This document shows, in pieces, positions 1 to 8,226 of a DNA stretch of 64,000 nt. The notes under the pieces are model-generated. The model had not been told where the DNA came from and made no database searches. It worked only from the letters and a program-made list of their open reading frames with translations. The stretch comes from CAVPDE01 sp963707125. GTDB taxonomy: Bacteria > Desulfobacterota > DSM-4660 > Desulfatiglandales > HGW-15. The position numbers and the translations under genes were made by a program. The stretch covers positions 372,001 through 436,000 of the forward strand of contig CAVPOU010000015.1 in assembly GCA_963707125.1 (NCBI GenBank). Reading direction: 5' to 3'. How positions within the stretch are numbered: position 1 is the first letter of the stretch; the number at the start of each line of letters is the position of its first letter.

Positions 1-110
1 TAGGAGTTGTATGTCGTTCCCAGGTCTGTGATATACCCGTGGAAGTCTCTAATATTCCAGTCAATAGCGCCAACCCAGTAGATTCCTTTCGCAACCTCTA
101 ACGGCTTCAT
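1..110 (-). CDS. A-type flavoprotein (FprA/ROO family), N-terminal fragment
   Basis: Only the first 36 codons are inside the window; the gene runs off the left edge. The visible peptide contains YWVGAIDWNIRDFHGY followed by GTTYNS, the characteristic start of flavo-diiron proteins (rubredoxin:oxygen or NO reductases), which have a metallo-beta-lactamase diiron domain and then a flavodoxin domain. Such proteins reduce O2 or NO in anaerobes using rubredoxin electrons. The start ATG at 110 has a GGAGGGAGC ribosome site just upstream. It lies 21 nt after the histidine kinase stop on the same strand. Two rubredoxin-type proteins, desulfoferrodoxin and rubrerythrin nearby fit an oxygen-defence role. 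Domain content beyond residue 36 cannot be seen. Confidence 0.8.
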   Translation of the reverse strand, partial: MKPLEVAKGIYWVGAIDWNIRDFHGYITDLGTTYNS

Positions 111-131
111 AAACAGCTCCCTCCATCCGAA

Positions 132-1227
132 TCAGTCATTATTGCCCTTAACAGAACGAGACACGGGCATCGCAATGACAAAGGTCGATCCTTTGCCTTT
201 TCCGCTGGTAAATCTCAAAGAACTTCCCGGATGATCCTCAATGATTCTCTTGCAAATGCTCAATCCGAGACCTGTTCCTTGCTTTTTGGTCGTATAAAAA
301 GGGGAGAATATTTTTCCCTGATCTTCTTCAGCGAATTCCGACTCCTTCATCCGATATACTAATCTCCACCACGCCCTCCTTCAACCCTGAGACAAAAGAA
401 ATTTTCCCTCCCTGCTCCATGGCTTCCAGGGCGTTTTTCGCAAGATTCAGGAGAACCTGCTCGAGCCTGGCTCTGTCTCCCTCGACAAAGACCTCTTCCC
501 GATCCGTCTTGAAGTCGAGACGGATGCTTCGTTTCTTGCAGTCTTCTTGGATGAAGTCCTGGACTTCCTTGAGCAGCGCGTTGATGTCTATTTCTTCCCT
601 GTTCAGAGGTCGCGGGAGGTAGAAGTCCCTCATCTCTTTGAGGAGACTCTCGAGTCTCTGGACCTCGTTGACGATGATGTTGAGTTTTGCGAGGCTCTTC
701 TCGTCTCTGCTCTCTTTGACCAACTGTTGAGCAAATCCTCCGATTGCCATCAGAGGATTCTTGATTTCGTGACTGATCTCTGCAACCACCCGGCCGAGAG
801 CCGCAAGGCGTTCTGACTGATTGATCCGCTCCTGGAGGGCCTTGGTTTCCGTGAGATCTCGAACAATGGCGGTGAAATAAAGCATCCCGTCGGCCCGGGA
901 AATGGAAAAGGAAATGTCGGCGGGAAAGGCCTCTCCGTTTTTCCGAAAGGCCGCGATTTCCGTGTGGTGGCCGATTCGCCGGGGGACCCCGGTTTCGATG
1001 TAACGGGCTACCGCCCGATGATGATCACGGCTGCAGTTGGGCGACATGATCACATCAAGGTCCCGGCCGAGGACCTCCTCTCGGGAATAGCCGAAAATTT
1101 TTTCTGCTGCTTTGTTGAAGAAGAGGACTTTTTGTTTCTGGTCTATGGTGACAAAGGCCTCATTGGTATTCTCAACCGCGCCTTTCAGAACAGCAAGCTC
1201 TTTAATGTCATCGTCCCTGACGCCCAT
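132..1227 (-). pseudogene. PAS-domain sensor histidine kinase, broken by a +1 frameshift
   Basis: Residues about 14-130 form a PAS sensor domain. They are followed by a HisKA dimerisation domain with the phospho-acceptor His at residue 153 (SHEIKNPL), then the N box (NLAKNALEA) and the G1 box (DEGVGI). The frame then stops at UGA near 340. The rest of the ATPase domain (KIFSPFYTTK, GTGLGL) continues in another frame to 132. The total length is 3n+1, and removing one base joins GVGI directly to EEDQGKIFSPF. No transmembrane segment is seen, so this would be a cytoplasmic kinase. It sits between cooS and the flavoprotein on the same strand, and no response regulator is visible. Either a genuine mutation, an assembly error or +1 recoding; the family call is firm. 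Confidence 0.85.
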
Positions 1228-1395
1228 TTCCGGTTTCAGTTCCCACAGAGAGGCCTAAAAGATAAAACGAGGAAAACCAGTGAATCGGGGAAAAAATTGC
1301 GGCAATTCATGGCGTTCCCCATAAGGGGGAGGGAAGGAAACCCTTCCCTCCCCGGGAGGAGAATATGGAAAGAAGAATTGAAAAGACTGAATCGA

Positions 1396-3384
1396 CTAGG
1401 CCGCCTCGAGTTTCTGCCTGGCTGCCATGTCCATAAGCACCCTCTCTTTTCCTTTGTCGAGGCCGAGAGCTTTTCTTTTCTTGTTAATATGAGCGATCAT
1501 CATCTGGGCCATCTCATGAGGATCGACGGCAAATCCCCACTTCCCGAAGCCCTGCGCCTCAAGCCCATCAAACAAGAGCTTGTGGAATTTGGTTCCCTCC
1601 ACGATCGGGAAGGTGACACCGAACACGGTGAACACTCCGGATGCCACAAAGTACTGGCCGATGCAGATTGCCTTCTCGCTCATCCATTCCGGAGCCGCGC
1701 CTGCCACAGGGAGATCGGCGATGCTGTCGCCCAGCCCTCCGACACGCACCATCTCGGCACAAGCGGTGAGAATGCGGCTGTTGTCCACGCAGGATCCCAA
1801 GCCGAGCACGGGCGGCATACCCACGGTCTCGCAGACCTCTCTCAAGCCCGGGCCTGCCAGGTGGGCTGCCTCGGGAGTGTACAAACCTGCCTTGGCAAGA
1901 GCGACCTGTGAACATCCGGTCTGAACGACCAGAATATCATTCTTGATGAGCTCCTTGACGAGTTCCACGTGGACCCAGTCCTGTTTGACCCTGGGGTTTG
2001 TGCAGCCCACGACACCGGCGACTCCTCGAATCCTTCCATTGATGATGTTGTCATTCAAAGGCGTGTAGGAGGATCGGAAGGTGCCTCCCAGCATATAGTT
2101 GATGTACTCATGGGAGAAGCCATGAATCCCCATGCTCTTGATGTTGGGGATTTCCACGGGCAACTTCCGGTTCTTGAACCGAACGATGGCATTCTCAATG
2201 ATTGCATCCGTGCACTCTCTTGCTTTGTGTTCATGGAATTCAATGTGCTCGACCCCTTCGATTCTGCAACGGGGATTGGTGGTGAAAAGTTTGGTTCCGT
2301 AGCACTCCGCCACTTTGGCGAGCCCTTGCTTGATGCACTGCACGTCCACGCCCATGGCATCCACCGCACCAGTCACCAGGACCGCTTCCGTGGACATAAA
2401 GTTTCCGGCATGGGGAATACCATGCCTGGAGAGCATTTCGGCCCCTGAGCAGCACATTCCCACAAGGTTAATCCCTTTCGCGCCGGCGTCTTTGGCCGCC
2501 TGGATCAAACTGGGATCATTCACCGAAGCAAGCACGGATTCAAAAAGATTGGGTTCATGGCCGTGAATAATGACGTTCACTTGGTCCTCTTTCAGGCAAC
2601 CCATATTCACTTCCGTCCTCACAGGCGTAGGGGTGCCGAAAAGGATATCTGAGATTTCCGTAGCCACCATGGAGCCGCCCCAACCATCGGACAGAGCTGT
2701 TCGGCTGAGCTGCTTGGTAATGTTTTCATAGTCCTGATCAACACCCATGTGGGTTCGGTGCATGAGTTCCATCAGCTCCCTCATGGCGCCGCGAGGAACG
2801 ATCCCGTGCTTCCGCCATGTCTCCAGGGTTTTCGGTGGAACCCTTTTAACAAAGGGGATCTCCCCCTCGACCTGGGTGTAGGTCCGCTCGAGTTCCTTGT
2901 AAAGATCCATGGCAACATCCTTCAATTCCCGCCCCTCGACTTCGATCCCAAGCTCTTTGGCCACTTCTTCGAGCTTCGTCGTATCCTTGATCTGATAATC
3001 CTTGATATTGCCGTTAACGACCTCTCTAAACAGATCCAGCATGCTCATACCGTGGTCTGTGTGGGCTGCGCCGCCGCAGGCCACCATGCGACCGAAATTC
3101 CTGGACTGGATCGTATCAATGGTTGCTCCACAGACGCCGACCTTGGCGTACGGGTCTTTGGAGTTCAATCGGCAAGGCCCCATGGCGCAATGCTTGCAGC
3201 AGGCCGAATCCGCACCAATGGGACAGGCTTTCATGTCTGCGGCACGGTGAAAGGCTGTCTCCACCCCGTCCCTTTCCGCTTTCCTGAGCATCTGGGCTGT
3301 GGCTTCACACGTTGTGACATCCCTGATGTCAATGCCTTTCTTTTCAGCTTTCTTTTCGATCTTCTTTCCTTTTTCTTCCTCCAT
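1396..3384 (-). CDS. cooS: Anaerobic Ni-Fe carbon monoxide dehydrogenase catalytic subunit
   Basis: A 662-residue CooS that oxidises CO to CO2, or the reverse, as a cytoplasmic homodimer. From the GTG reading, the cysteine pattern 55, 63, 64, 67, 72, 86 reproduces the D-cluster and B-cluster ligand spacing of characterised CooS enzymes. Probable C-cluster ligands lie in IIHGHEP (His), GMCCSG, DVQCIKQG, GCTNPR, QTGCSQ and LGSCVDN, and the active-site lysine in SEKAICIG. A GTG codon directly precedes the ATG at 3384; the GGAGGAG site upstream favours the ATG. No acsB, cooC or cooF is visible beside it, so it is a lone CODH here. The PAS histidine kinase follows 168 nt downstream. The Ni-insertion and electron partners must be elsewhere. 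Confidence 0.97.
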   Translation of the reverse strand: MEEEKGKKIEKKAEKKGIDIRDVTTCEATAQMLRKAERDGVETAFHRAADMKACPIGADSACCKHCAMGPCRLNSKDPYAKVGVCGATIDTIQSRNFGRMVACGGAAHTDHGMSMLDLFREVVNGNIKDYQIKDTTKLEEVAKELGIEVEGRELKDVAMDLYKELERTYTQVEGEIPFVKRVPPKTLETWRKHGIVPRGAMRELMELMHRTHMGVDQDYENITKQLSRTALSDGWGGSMVATEISDILFGTPTPVRTEVNMGCLKEDQVNVIIHGHEPNLFESVLASVNDPSLIQAAKDAGAKGINLVGMCCSGAEMLSRHGIPHAGNFMSTEAVLVTGAVDAMGVDVQCIKQGLAKVAECYGTKLFTTNPRCRIEGVEHIEFHEHKARECTDAIIENAIVRFKNRKLPVEIPNIKSMGIHGFSHEYINYMLGGTFRSSYTPLNDNIINGRIRGVAGVVGCTNPRVKQDWVHVELVKELIKNDILVVQTGCSQVALAKAGLYTPEAAHLAGPGLREVCETVGMPPVLGLGSCVDNSRILTACAEMVRVGGLGDSIADLPVAGAAPEWMSEKAICIGQYFVASGVFTVFGVTFPIVEGTKFHKLLFDGLEAQGFGKWGFAVDPHEMAQMMIAHINKKRKALGLDKGKERVLMDMAARQKLEAA

Positions 3385-3456
3385 CACTTCTCCTCCTTCG
3401 TGGATTTCTATTCCTTCAAAGAATACTAGTAACTATTCCGATTAAGCATAAAAAAA

Positions 3457-3681
3457 CTAAAGAGTTCTTTTCCAAAAGGCGACAATTCCGTCTTTACCGA
3501 AAAAAATCTCTATCAACTCCCATCCCTCATCGCCTCTCTTGTTAAGAAGCTTGGCAAGGCCTCTTAACTGGTCAGGAGGCAGTTCATTAAGAGCGCATTC
3601 CCCTTGATCTGAGCAAAAGTAAATGAGCTTGCTGAACTCTTCGGCAGGATGTTTGGTGATTTCATACTCGAAACGGATCAC
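3457..3681 (-). CDS. Small DUF4177-like protein
   Basis: A 74-residue protein with the C-terminal pattern GDEGWELIEIFF...AFWKR, which resembles the DUF4177 family (small proteins ending in a GWELV...FKR strand pair). No catalytic motif, signal peptide or membrane segment is visible. The start is GTG at 3681, with an AGGGG stretch upstream. It lies 72 nt from the cooS start on the same strand, so it could be the first gene of that transcript. Its function is unknown. Confidence 0.6.
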   Translation of the reverse strand: MIRFEYEITKHPAEEFSKLIYFCSDQGECALNELPPDQLRGLAKLLNKRGDEGWELIEIFFGKDGIVAFWKRTL

Positions 3682-3822
3682 GAAATCAACCCCTAAAAAC
3701 TTGGTTTCGGAAGTAAAGCCAGGATCCCCTACTGGTCCAAGTATCAGAGATGTGGATCCTCAAACCCGGAACAGGGGTTCCTTCCTGAAATCCTGAACTT
3801 CCCTTTGGGCCCTCCCGGACTT

Positions 3823-4008
3823 TTACGCTTCAGCCTCGAGGGTGCACTTGCTGAAATCAATGGGTTTCCTGCACCCTGCACAAACGTGCTCCCGGTTAAA
3901 CTCATCCGAAAAAACTTCTTTTTCCTTCCCACAATTCGGGCACTTGCAGACAAAGGATTTCAAGTTCTTGAGATCCTGCATGCCAGGGCAATGCATGGGG
4001 GTCGTCAT
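3823..4008 (-). CDS. Small double-CxxC zinc-ribbon protein
   Basis: A 61-residue protein with two metal-binding knuckles, CKCPNC and CAGC, and a further Cys near the end. This is a compact zinc ribbon or rubredoxin-like fold. It begins at ATG 4008 with a GGAG-type site upstream. It is one of several very small Cys4 proteins in this redox-stress neighbourhood. A zinc structural protein or a small electron carrier are both possible; the sequence does not decide. Confidence 0.65.
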   Translation of the reverse strand: MTTPMHCPGMQDLKNLKSFVCKCPNCGKEKEVFSDEFNREHVCAGCRKPIDFSKCTLEAEA

Positions 4009-4106
4009 GGCTTTTCTCCTTATTAATGGGCTTGTATCAGTGAGGAGTTTTGTCTTTTATCTCAACAACAGTCTTGTGTCAAGACTTTCCCTCTCCCTTT
4101 GTTTTT

Positions 4107-4264
4107 CCCCTCGAAAGGCATAGGCGCTAACTTAGGCCGTCACCCCGGTGAAAACCGGGGTCCAGAAATGTCTGAAACCCCTGGATTCCGGCTTCCGCCG
4201 GAATGACGAAACAACAAGTGTCGCACCTGTCCCTTCTAAGTTAGCGCCTATGCCTTTCGAGGGG
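4107..4264. repeat. Intergenic element bounded by a 29-bp perfect inverted repeat
   Basis: The arms 4107-4135 and 4236-4264 are perfect reverse complements. The 100-bp interior carries CCGGAAT/ATTCCGG-type palindromes (for example TTCCGGCTTCCGCCGGAA near 4187). The interior resembles the element at 14874-15010. It looks like a non-autonomous, MITE- or REP-like insertion; the right arm lies next to the 3' end of the flavodoxin gene. Confidence 0.75.
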
Positions 4265-4279
4265 GAGGGTGGACGGACA

Positions 4280-4715
4280 TTAGCTGAGCTTCTTTCCGAT
4301 TTGCTTGCCATAGTCCTGGGCCATTTGAACGCCGCCTCCAAGTGAAGCGGACTTGAGCCTGAGCGGACCACTGACCATGTCCATTTTGAAAATGTTTTTC
4401 ATGGTGTCGAAAATTCGGTCCGGCGCCTCGCCGCTCCAGCCAAAGGCTCCGAAAGCACCGCCTATCTTGCCCTCAAGTCCGGCCTTCTCGGCCAGTGAAG
4501 AGCATCGTTTTCATGGGCAGCATCATCTCTCCATGATAGGTGGCGGACCCAAAGACATAAGCATCGTAACCTTTAAGATCGGCATCTTTCTTTACAGCGG
4601 TGACATTGACCACGTTCGCTTCGGCACCCTGCATTCGGATTCCCTCAGCAATCAGATCGGCTATCTGTTTTGTCTCTCCTGTTCTCGTGGAATACACTAC
4701 AACCGCTTTTCCCAT
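4280..4715 (-). pseudogene. Flavodoxin, broken by a +1 frameshift
   Basis: The N-terminal frame has the FMN phosphate-binding loop STRTGET and the strand YDAYVFGSATYHGE. It then runs out of frame and stops after about 80 residues. The neighbouring frame restores the rest: SLAEKAGLEGKIGGAFGAFGWSGEA... ending at 4280. The length is 3n+1, and removal of one T near 4506 gives an intact flavodoxin of about 145 residues, the normal size. GGAGG lies 6 nt before the ATG at 4715, which favours it over the ATG at 4721. The product would be a cytoplasmic one- or two-electron carrier serving the adjacent redox enzymes. Confidence 0.85.
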
Positions 4716-4733
4716 TTTCATCCTCCGTGCTGT

Positions 4734-4913
4734 TTACTCCTTCTCTTCCTCCACCTTCCCTTTATGCTTGGTTCCACACATGGGGCAGAGGATCTCGATT
4801 TCTTTTTCATCCCCGATGAATTTCTCTCTCAGCTTGTCGGGGCCGAGAAAGGTGACATCTCCGCAGGCACAAGAAGGGCATTCAGCCCGCACCCGGTATT
4901 TTCTCTTGGACAT
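4734..4913 (-). CDS. Small zinc-ribbon protein (59 aa)
   Basis: ATG at 4913 encodes 59 residues, MSKRKYRVRAEC..., ending in a lysine/glutamate-rich tail. The metal-binding pattern is CPSCAC...CPMC. It lies 21 nt upstream of the flavodoxin start, on the same strand and apparently in the same operon. AGGAAT upstream is the probable ribosome site. No enzymatic motif is seen. It belongs to the run of tiny Cys4 proteins in this cluster. Confidence 0.65.
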   Translation of the reverse strand: MSKRKYRVRAECPSCACGDVTFLGPDKLREKFIGDEKEIEILCPMCGTKHKGKVEEEKE

Positions 4914-4934
4914 TCCTTCCCCTCCTGGTTCGGA

Positions 4935-5090
4935 TTATCTCAACCTTTGATCCGTGCCTGACAGGCCACACTCCGGAATGTAGCAGGACACATCCAGGAA
5001 CTCGCACTTCTGCTTGCAGGATGGGCAAGTCTCAGGCGGTTTGTCCGCCTTCAAGGTGTAGCCGCACTTGTTGCATTTCCAATCGGCCAT
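4935..5090 (-). CDS. Rubredoxin-like Cys4 protein (51 aa)
   Basis: ATG at 5090 encodes MADWKCNKCGYTLKADKPPE..., with CNKC and CPSC knuckles of the rubredoxin/rubrerythrin C-terminal type, then extra cysteines in CEFLDVSCYIPEC. A single iron (or zinc) site is expected. Rubredoxin-type carriers donate electrons to rubrerythrin, desulfoferrodoxin and flavo-diiron proteins, all of which are encoded nearby. GGAGG lies upstream. It is followed after 21 nt by the next zinc-ribbon gene, suggesting co-transcription. Confidence 0.75.
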   Translation of the reverse strand: MADWKCNKCGYTLKADKPPETCPSCKQKCEFLDVSCYIPECGLSGTDQRLR

Positions 5091-5148
5091 TGTTTTTCCT
5101 CCCGTTATTGGTGAGACACCGCCCGCAGAGCGGGCGGCCTCAAGAGGC

Positions 5149-5182
5149 CCCCTCCCCTAACCCCTCCCACAAGGGGAGGGGA
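5149..5182. repeat. CCCTCCCC...GGGGAGGG hairpin repeat (family D)
   Basis: A C-rich arm with an inner CCCCTCCC copy is followed by a G-rich arm, forming a strong hairpin between the rubredoxin and desulfoferrodoxin genes. Closely related sequences occur at 10443-10477, 35477-35510 and 59689-59765, so this is a dispersed intergenic repeat rather than a gene-specific signal. Confidence 0.6.
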
Positions 5183-5212
5183 AGTGAAGCAGGGCAAAGC
5201 GTTTAGCGGCGA

Positions 5213-5587
5213 CTAGGCCTTCCAGAGACCATGAAGGTTGCAGTATTCGCGGGCAGTCACTTTGGCCGCATCAATCTTGAAGGTCGCCTCAGGCGCCATT
5301 CCGGGCTTCAGGAAATAACGGTAGGCTTCGCCATCAGCGATCAATTCGATCCACTCGATGTGATGCTTTTCCTCCATGGGATGCGCCACGGCGCCAACTT
5401 TCACCTTGTAGCCCCCGGGCACTTTCTCGATCACGGGAACATGTTTTTCCTTTGCAGCGTCCACGGTGTTCTCTTTCATGAGTTTCATGGGTTGACCGCA
5501 GCACACGAGCTCCCCTTTTCCTCCGTGCAATACCTCAACGATATTGCCGCACAGCTCACACTTGTAAACCTCCAGCCTTTCTGCCAT
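5213..5587 (-). CDS. dfx: Desulfoferrodoxin (two-iron superoxide reductase)
   Basis: A 124-residue protein reducing superoxide to peroxide in the cytoplasm. The N-terminal desulforedoxin domain has the FeCys4 ligands C10, C13, C29 and C30. The catalytic domain has His49, His69, His75, Cys116 and His119 with Glu47 and Lys48, which matches the numbering of the classic Desulfovibrio enzyme. A GGAGG site precedes ATG 5587. It is followed by rubredoxin-type carriers and preceded by thiol peroxidase and PerR, as expected for a peroxide/superoxide-stress cluster. Confidence 0.97.
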   Translation of the reverse strand: MAERLEVYKCELCGNIVEVLHGGKGELVCCGQPMKLMKENTVDAAKEKHVPVIEKVPGGYKVKVGAVAHPMEEKHHIEWIELIADGEAYRYFLKPGMAPEATFKIDAAKVTAREYCNLHGLWKA

Positions 5588-5736
5588 GGTTATTCCTCCT
5601 TCTTTCTAAAAATATGAGAGTTAATGGTTATCCGTTGTTGGTTATTGGTGAACTCATTGCAAAGCGACCATTTCGAGGCGTCTTCAGATCACCCTTCCTG
5701 AGTGACGAATGAACTCCCCCTGGATCGCCCCGGTTG

Positions 5737-6258
5737 TCATTTCTTCAGAAGCTTCCTGACTGCATCCAGAACCGCACCGTAATCAGGCTCTTGGGTCTGT
5801 TCCTTTACCACCTGAACATAGCGGATGACTCCGTCCCGATCAACGACAAACACGCATCGCGCCAGCAGACGTAGTTCCTTGATCAGCGCCCCATAGCCTG
5901 TTCCAAATGACGCATCACGGTGGTCGGACAGGGTTGTGACCTTGTCGACTCCTGCTGCGCCGCACCATCGCTTCTGGGCAAAGGGCAGATCCATGCTGAT
6001 CGTCAGAATCACGACGTCCGGTCCAAGGGTCGCCGCCTCCTGGTTAAATCTGCGCGTTTCCAGATCACACACAGGGGTGTCGAGCGACGGGACAGAAGAC
6101 AGGACACAGACCTTCCCTTTGTAGGATGACAAACGGACGGGATTGAGATTGTTGTCCAGAACAACGAAATCAGGCGCTTTGTCTCCGACTTTTAGGGAAG
6201 GGCCCACTAAGGTCAGAGGGTTCCCCATAAACGTAATCACGCCTTTGCGCTCCTCCAT
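5737..6258 (-). CDS. tpx: Thiol peroxidase (Tpx-type peroxiredoxin)
   Basis: A 173-residue thioredoxin-fold peroxidase that reduces hydroperoxides. The peroxidatic Cys64 is in SLDTPVCDLE and the resolving Cys99 is in KRWCG, the arrangement of atypical two-Cys Tpx enzymes. Its length is normal for the family. A GAAGGAGG ribosome site precedes ATG 6258. It lies 12 nt after perR on the same strand, so the two are almost certainly co-transcribed and controlled by PerR. Confidence 0.95.
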   Translation of the reverse strand: MEERKGVITFMGNPLTLVGPSLKVGDKAPDFVVLDNNLNPVRLSSYKGKVCVLSSVPSLDTPVCDLETRRFNQEAATLGPDVVILTISMDLPFAQKRWCGAAGVDKVTTLSDHRDASFGTGYGALIKELRLLARCVFVVDRDGVIRYVQVVKEQTQEPDYGAVLDAVRKLLKK

Positions 6259-6270
6259 TTTATACCTCCT

Positions 6271-6735
6271 TCACGATTCTTCCTGAATCCTCTTATCTTT
6301 GTTTGAGCCTTCACTTTCCTTCTGCATGCACTCCTTGCAGAGTCCTACGAACTCGAGCTTGTGCCCGAAGATACCGTGCTTGGTCAGCAGGCCAAGGGCA
6401 TTTTCCAGGTTTTCAAGGGCATTATCAGAGGTTCCGATAGGAGCATCTTCAATCTTTCCGCATTGCATGCAGGTGATGTGATAGTGATCCTTTGTCACAC
6501 AGTCAAACCGCATCTGGGGCAGCCCCGGTTCCAGCCTGTGGATAATTCCGCACGAGGAAAGAATTTCAAGATTGCGGTACACCGTACCCATGCTGATTCT
6601 TGGGAGCTTTTTTCTGACCCGCTCATAAATCTCATCTGCCGTGGGATGAGTCTGATCCTTATTAATCTCTTCGAGGATCACTTGGCGCTGATGGGTCATT
6701 CTGTATTTTTGATCAGAGTTCAAAGAAGCCTTCAC
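6271..6735 (-). CDS. perR: Fur-family peroxide regulator, PerR type
   Basis: A 154-residue metal-dependent repressor with an N-terminal winged helix (MTHQRQVIL, then TVYRNLEIL) and a dimerisation domain carrying CMQC and CKEC zinc knuckles. The residue after GKIE is Asp, the position that distinguishes PerR (Asp) from Fur (Glu), so peroxide sensing is inferred. The start is GTG 6735; an internal ATG twelve codons later is an alternative. A near-palindromic operator lies immediately upstream (6741-6763), which implies autoregulation of perR-tpx. Confidence 0.9.
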   Translation of the reverse strand: MKASLNSDQKYRMTHQRQVILEEINKDQTHPTADEIYERVRKKLPRISMGTVYRNLEILSSCGIIHRLEPGLPQMRFDCVTKDHYHITCMQCGKIEDAPIGTSDNALENLENALGLLTKHGIFGHKLEFVGLCKECMQKESEGSNKDKRIQEES

Positions 6736-6740
6736 AAAAA

Positions 6741-6763
6741 TTAATAGGAATGATTCCTAATTT
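6741..6763. promoter_or_regulatory. PerR/Fur-box-like operator
   Basis: The sequence TTAATAGGAATGATTCCTAA is nearly self-complementary around AGGAATGATTCCT. It ends 6 bp before the perR GTG codon. Fur-family repressors bind AT-rich inverted repeats of about this size. Position and symmetry suggest autoregulation of the perR-tpx transcript; binding itself is inference. Confidence 0.7.
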
Positions 6764-6831
6764 ATTCACGGGACTGGACATGTCAAGTCACATGAGAAAT
6801 CTTTGCGAACCCCTGTCCAATGCTCCGGCTC

Positions 6832-7047
6832 TCAACCCTGCTTGGACTCATCCGCCACAGACCCAGGCCCGGCCAGAGGCCGGAACATTTTTTTCCCCGC
6901 CCCGCAGATAGGACATTTCCATTCCTCAGGCAGCTCTTCAAAGCGGGTTCCCTTGGGGACCTTCCCTTTCCTGTCACCCCGGTCCGGGTCGTAGATATAG
7001 CCGCAGTTTGTTGTCTGGCACTGCCACATTTCTTCTGGGTTTGCCAT
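6832..7047 (-). CDS. Rubredoxin with a CX4C first knuckle
   Basis: A 71-residue FeCys4 electron carrier. The second knuckle CPICG and the aromatic core (YIYDP, EEWKCP) are standard. The first knuckle is CQTTNCGY, that is CX4C instead of the usual CX2C, as described for the atypical rubredoxin-2 of some Desulfovibrio. A C-terminal tail of about 20 residues is extra. GGAGA precedes ATG 7047. It stands between perR and rubrerythrin and is the likely donor for rubrerythrin or the flavo-diiron protein. Confidence 0.92.
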   Translation of the reverse strand: MANPEEMWQCQTTNCGYIYDPDRGDRKGKVPKGTRFEELPEEWKCPICGAGKKMFRPLAGPGSVADESKQG

Positions 7048-7155
7048 GGGTTAGTCTCCTTCAGTGATCTCAGATTACAGCATAAACCCCTGAACTACTC
7101 CATAATTTTCATTCCCCATCCTACCAAACATGTCCATATCCAATCCGATTCCTCT

Positions 7156-7362
7156 TCACTTCCTGAGTTCATTCATTTTGCCGTGCCACGCACAGTTATC
7201 GCAGTACGCCTCCGTGTCTTCGGCAACTTGGGGTGTCTGCGTCTCACCCTCCCCTGAAGCAAAAACAACTTGATTCCCTTTGAGGTCAAACTCGTAGGTT
7301 TCGTACTCGTCTTCGGGGTCCTTGATATAGAAATGCTCGCATCCACAAAAAGGGCATGCCAT
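7156..7362 (-). CDS. Small Cys4 zinc-ribbon protein (68 aa)
   Basis: A 68-residue acidic protein with an N-terminal CPFCGCEHFYI knuckle and a C-terminal CDNCAW knuckle, separated by an acidic loop of about 45 residues. It resembles small zinc-ribbon proteins found beside rubredoxin and rubrerythrin genes. GAGAGGTG precedes ATG 7362. It lies 65 nt from rubrerythrin on the same strand. Its biochemical function is unknown. Confidence 0.7.
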   Translation of the reverse strand: MACPFCGCEHFYIKDPEDEYETYEFDLKGNQVVFASGEGETQTPQVAEDTEAYCDNCAWHGKMNELRK

Positions 7363-7427
7363 GATTCACCTCTCATGGGATTTCCCCTCCCCTCGCAGGA
7401 GCGGTTGGGGAGGGGGAAGTCAATTCA

Positions 7428-7922
7428 CTAAGCAACCTTGAAAAAGGCCTTCTTTGCAGCACCACATACAGGGCACTTTTCCGGGGCTTCTTTCTCTACG
7501 GTCATGCCGCACACGGAACACACGTAGTAGTCCACGTCGACATTCTTGCCGAGGTTGTCCAGCGCCTTCTGGTAAAGGCCCGCATGAATTTTCTCTACTT
7601 CATTGGCAAAGTTGAACGATCGCTCTGCAGCTTTGTTGCTTTCCTTCTTGGCGACCTCAATGAATTCCGGATACATATTCTTGAACTCGTGGGTTTCGCC
7701 GGCAATGGCGGTTTTCAGGTTGTCCGCCGTTTTTCCTACCCCACCCAGGGTCCTGAGATGGGCATGGGCATGAACCGTTTCAGCCTCAGCAGCGGCTCTG
7801 AAGAGTTTTGCGACCGGCTTGAACCCTTCCTGCTCCGCCTGCTTGGCAAACGCAAGATACTTCCGGTTGGCCTGTGATTCGCCTGCAAAGGCATCACTCA
7901 AATTCTGTTCTGTCTTAGTCAT
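7428..7922 (-). CDS. rbr: Rubrerythrin
   Basis: A 164-residue peroxidase with an N-terminal ferritin-like four-helix diiron domain (AFAGESQANRKYLAFAKQAE, then AEAETVHAHAH; second pair AIAGETHEF and NEVEKIHA) and a C-terminal rubredoxin domain (CSVCG, CPVCG). It reduces H2O2 in the cytoplasm with electrons from rubredoxin. GGAGATCAGAGT precedes ATG 7922. It is probably the first gene of a minus-strand transcript continuing into the zinc-ribbon and rubredoxin genes. Confidence 0.97.
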   Translation of the reverse strand: MTKTEQNLSDAFAGESQANRKYLAFAKQAEQEGFKPVAKLFRAAAEAETVHAHAHLRTLGGVGKTADNLKTAIAGETHEFKNMYPEFIEVAKKESNKAAERSFNFANEVEKIHAGLYQKALDNLGKNVDVDYYVCSVCGMTVEKEAPEKCPVCGAAKKAFFKVA

Positions 7923-8226
7923 ACTCTGATCTCCTTTCTTTTTGTTTTGGGTTAAGGTCTTTCCGATCTCCGCCGGCCCCTCTCAAAAGGAGCCTCAATT
8001 TCTGGGAGTACTTTTTGGATTCCGAACATCTTTAATAGTCTTGGGCCCAAAGGGCCGCGGGGAAAAAGAATTTTAGCCAAGATAATGTCGAATATTGTGT
8101 CATCAAGGGCCGACGGCGATTTCAGCGAGTTGGCCTTTCACGGCTTCATGACCCGTGAGGTTGTGCCGACACCATTCATGATTAATTTTTGCTTACAAAA
8201 TTCGCTCTTTGCGGAGGAAAACAGCA

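Noticed and set aside
964..1911. Long plus-strand ORF across the kinase and cooS
   Set aside because: It runs antisense to strongly recognised domains of both genes and has no domain signal of its own.
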